From Clostridiales bacterium (GTDB lineage Bacteria; Bacillota; Clostridia; Lachnospirales; Cellulosilyticaceae): DNA of 64,000 nucleotides. The stretch covers positions 38,296 to 102,295 of the forward strand of contig DYCF01000014.1 of NCBI GenBank assembly GCA_019418225.1. The letters are read 5' to 3'. The first letter of the stretch is position 1. Each line of letters opens with the position of its first letter. Below the pieces are notes generated by a model. It was not told the DNA's origin. It did no database searches and was given only the letters and a program-made list of their open reading frames with translations. Below, piece by piece: positions 61,632 to 64,000 of this stretch. A program made the translations under genes and the position numbers.

Positions 61632-62547
61632 TACATTAAAGAAATTAGATAACTTATTTCAAGATACTGCTATACTTGAGCTACATATTGAACAATTAAT
61701 ACCTTATCATGATCATCCATTTAGATTATATGAAGGTGAACGTTTAGAGAATATGATTCATAGTATTAAGGATTTAGGAATAATAAATCCAATTATTGTA
61801 AGACCTACAAAACAAGAAAGGGGGAAATATGAAATACTAGCTGGGCATAATAGGGCCAATGCAGCAAAACTAGCTGGACTAACAATGGTTCCTGCCATAA
61901 TCAAGGAGCATATATCGGATGATGAAGCAAGATGGATTGTTACAGAGTCAAATCTTATGCAACGTTCTTTTAATGATATGAGTTATTCAGAGAGGGCTAC
62001 CGTACTTTATGAACATCATGAAATGTTAAGATGCCAAGGAAGGAGAATGGACCTGCTTAAAGAAATTAATGAATTTTGTGGTGAAGATACTTCTGGCCAA
62101 ATTGGCCAAAAGTTAGAGAGCAGAGAAAAGGTAGGAAAAGAATTTTGCTTAGCATCTAGGACAGTGAGTCGATATTTAAGAATATATAAGTTGGATGATA
62201 AGTTAAAACACTTATTAGATGAAGAGAAGATAGCTTTTACTGTTGCAGAAAACATATCTTATTTATCTTTATCTGCTCAACAACTACTTGCAGAAGTTAT
62301 TGGAAAGCTTAAGATTAAAATTTCAAATAAGCAGGCGACAGAACTAAGAGAATTAGCTAATGAGAAAGAAATAACGATGGAGATTATAAGTGATATATTG
62401 TGTTCTAAAGAAAAGAAACATTCTAAAAAGACAATCAAGATAGAAGTAGAAGTATTTGAAAAATATTTTACGAAAGAAAGTAATGATGAAATAAGTGAAA
62501 TTGTAGAAAAAGCTTTAGAAGAATATTACGCCAATAAAAGTGCATAA
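61621..62547 (+). CDS. ParB-family partition protein
   Basis: A 308-residue protein. The N-terminal ParB/Srx nuclease-fold domain (about 15-105) has LIPYHDHPFRLYEGERL and EILAGHNRANAAKLAG, the latter being the CTP-site motif with GHNR where many ParB proteins have GHRR. A helix-turn-helix region follows (SYSERATVLYEHHE, SRTVSRYLRIYKLD), then a charged C-terminal dimerisation part. It binds parS-like sites and forms the partition complex with ParA encoded just before it. Confidence 0.92.
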   Translation: MKNSTLKKLDNLFQDTAILELHIEQLIPYHDHPFRLYEGERLENMIHSIKDLGIINPIIVRPTKQERGKYEILAGHNRANAAKLAGLTMVPAIIKEHISDDEARWIVTESNLMQRSFNDMSYSERATVLYEHHEMLRCQGRRMDLLKEINEFCGEDTSGQIGQKLESREKVGKEFCLASRTVSRYLRIYKLDDKLKHLLDEEKIAFTVAENISYLSLSAQQLLAEVIGKLKIKISNKQATELRELANEKEITMEIISDILCSKEKKHSKKTIKIEVEVFEKYFTKESNDEISEIVEKALEEYYANKSA

Positions 62548-62596
62548 CCTATACTATTGCCCAAGATTATAATAGACTCTTAAAAAAGTGAATAAC

Positions 62597-62668
62597 AATG
62601 CCCCTAAATGCCTCATAATGCCGTTAGTTGCTAGTACAACTGTGCATTATGAGGCATTTTAGGGCATT
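62597..62668. repeat. Large hairpin after parB with repeated AATGCC
   Basis: 25-base arms 62597-62621 and 62644-62668 pair with 16 perfect bp and a one-base slip; an inner stem AGTTG/CAACT closes the loop. AATGCC occurs three times in the left arm. No T-run follows. It may be a terminator, a parS site or an origin structure. The rest of the 300-bp spacer holds no gene. Confidence 0.7.
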
Positions 62669-62851
62669 TCAATATGAAATAAATACTAATATAGCATAAA
62701 TTAATGATGAATTAATAATGAAGGATTGGAAAAATGATAAGCATAGTAGAGAATGGAAAAAATTAATTTAAAAGTGGTTATATGTGATTTCATCTTGCGT
62801 ATAGTAAACTATCTTGAATATCAAGTAAAGAAATAGAAGAAAGCAGGAGAA

Positions 62852-63706
62852 ATGATGAAATTACGTAAAGAAGAAATAAGAGTGCTTATAGCAGACTGGA
62901 GTTTAAGTTATATGAAAAACTTAAAAACAGAATTAGAGGCTAGGAGATTTAAGCAGATAGAACAATGTAATGATGGGGAAGCAGCAATAGCTCTTATAAA
63001 TGAATTTGAACCACATATTGTAGTTGTAGATCAGGAGATAAAATATAGTGATGGCTTATCTATTCTACAATATATTGCAGAACAGAAATTAGAGATAGAA
63101 ATAATCTTTACCTCATCTTGTACATCTGAAATTTTATTCCGTAAAGCTAATATGTTAGGAAGTAAATTTATTATCACAAAGCCAACCCAGGTAGAGCTCA
63201 TTGCAGAGCGAATAGAAGATATTTATGAAATTATAGGATTTGATAAAGTAGAAGAGAAAGATATTGGAGAGTATTTTTCAGATGACGATTATGAACTTGA
63301 AGAAGACCCATTAATGCTTGTAGGTGAAATTGGGCTTGCAAATAATATTGGGCGTATTTTATTAGGGTTTGGCATAAGAGCTAATCTTAAAGGCTATAAA
63401 TATTTAAAAACTGCCATATTGATGACAGTGATGAATCCAAATGTGACGAATACAATGACCAAAGAATTATATCCAATGCTAGCTCAAAAATATCATACTT
63501 CTAGTACAAGTATAGAAAAAGATATGCGACATGCAATAGAATTAGGATGGGCTAGTTCTCACAGTAAGTACAAAGAGTCCTATTTTGGAAGAGGTGTTAT
63601 GCAAAATAGTGGGTGGAAGAAACCAAGCAATGGTCTCTTTATTGATACTGTAGCTGAGAAGATACGACATAATTTAAAAGGGCAGATTTCATTGATGAGT
63701 TTGTAA
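62852..63706 (+). CDS. Spo0A-like regulator with degenerate receiver
   Basis: A 284-residue protein with a receiver-like domain (about 8-130) and a Spo0A C-terminal DNA-binding domain (about 160-284). Asp60 (IVVVDQEI) aligns with the phospho-acceptor and Lys110 (ITKPT) with the conserved Lys, but the N-terminal acidic pair is reduced to Ala14-Asp15. The recognition helix region reads YHTSSTSIEKDMRHAIELGW, where Spo0A has TTASRVERAIRHAIEVAW, so several DNA-contact Arg residues are changed. The ATG has AGGAGA upstream. It is encoded on the mobile element beside parAB, so it is not the host's main Spo0A. Confidence 0.85.
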   Translation: MMKLRKEEIRVLIADWSLSYMKNLKTELEARRFKQIEQCNDGEAAIALINEFEPHIVVVDQEIKYSDGLSILQYIAEQKLEIEIIFTSSCTSEILFRKANMLGSKFIITKPTQVELIAERIEDIYEIIGFDKVEEKDIGEYFSDDDYELEEDPLMLVGEIGLANNIGRILLGFGIRANLKGYKYLKTAILMTVMNPNVTNTMTKELYPMLAQKYHTSSTSIEKDMRHAIELGWASSHSKYKESYFGRGVMQNSGWKKPSNGLFIDTVAEKIRHNLKGQISLMSL

Positions 63707-63744
63707 AAGAGGCTACCTTAATTATATAAAGCGAATTGAAAAAT

Positions 63745-63780
63745 AGGTTCCTATAGTGTTATAGATTATAGGAACCTTTT
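63745..63780 (+). terminator. Terminator after the Spo0A-like gene
   Basis: AGGTTCCTATA (63745-63755) pairs exactly with 63767-63777; loop of 11 bases; T-run follows. Confidence 0.92.
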
Positions 63781-64000
63781 AATTGTATTAATAAATAGGA
63801 TTAATAATAACTAATACTTAATGGAAATTAATATAACGATATGTGCTAGTTAATCTTTAATTATAGAAAGGATAAATATGGTAATCCTAAAAATTATAAT
63901 ATCCTTGCAATAATTAAACAGTAGTTTATTTATCAAAATATTAAATGTTTAATCTGTGTAGTTGCCTGATTACCAAGGCATTTGTTTATGAAACAACAGA
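63781..64000. other. AT-rich spacer at the right edge
   Basis: No frame longer than a few codons with a ribosome-binding site is visible. GAAAGGATAAAT before the ATG at about 63879 looks like a start, but the frame closes after 11 codons. Confidence 0.5.

Noticed and set aside
63879..63915. New gene start at the right edge
   Set aside because: The ribosome-binding site looks good but the frame stops after 11 codons.

Overview
The window reads as a chromosomal segment of a low-GC, anaerobic, spore-forming, plant-fibre-degrading member of the Clostridia, most like Lachnospirales and reminiscent of Cellulosilyticum. This placement is inferred from base composition, a GH10/GH43 xylanolytic pair with CBM13 and CBM2 modules, anaerobic-type molybdenum hydroxylase genes, and overall gene content. 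No rRNA or tRNA gene was found, so it is not proven. Almost all genes up to 53.7 kb lie on the + strand.

Layout. (1) 0-9 kb: a xanthine-dehydrogenase-type molybdenum hydroxylase operon (FAD subunit cut by the left edge, 2Fe-2S subunit, Mo subunit, MocA-like cytidylyltransferase), a NifX-like protein behind a structured leader, a frameshifted minus-strand gene, and a hypB / GltD-like flavoprotein / hypA cluster. (2) 9-17 kb: a PilZ protein, a lysine riboswitch with its NhaC-type transporter, an APC permease, a purine permease with a clear promoter, a 31-residue micro-ORF and a Cys-rich protein. (3) 17-25 kb: a complete oligopeptide ABC transporter operon (SBP, two permeases, two ATPases, one small membrane protein) followed by an M32 carboxypeptidase, a plausible peptide uptake and digestion unit. 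(4) 25-33 kb: a compact histidine operon hisZ-G-D-C-B-H-A-F-IE, then an asparaginase. (5) 34.7-39.2 kb: secreted xylanase and GH43 enzymes with homologous CBM13-CBM2 tails. (6) 39-53.7 kb: housekeeping genes (topB, lipoprotein beta-carbonic anhydrase, trmL, NlpC/P60 hydrolase, mutS2, a two-component system with HtrA, yhaM, a Cas4-like nuclease split into two membrane-anchored ORFs, rlmD).

(7) From about 53.7 kb to the right edge lies a mobile element. Its first gene, a large serine recombinase on the minus strand, overlaps the 3' end of rlmD by 15 bp. A second paralogous recombinase with a coupled 49-residue leader ORF follows, and the two flank a metallophosphoesterase. Then come a repeat-rich control region with three minus-strand promoters of one design, a probable replication-initiation protein, a coiled-coil/HTH protein, ParA, ParB, a large hairpin, and a Spo0A-like regulator with a degenerate receiver. 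The right end of the element is outside the window.

The strongest leads are the element-borne Spo0A paralogue, the repeated promoter/operator array at 58.4-59.05 kb, the element junction inside rlmD, the split membrane Cas4-like nuclease, and the double-frameshift minus-strand gene at 4.6-5.0 kb.
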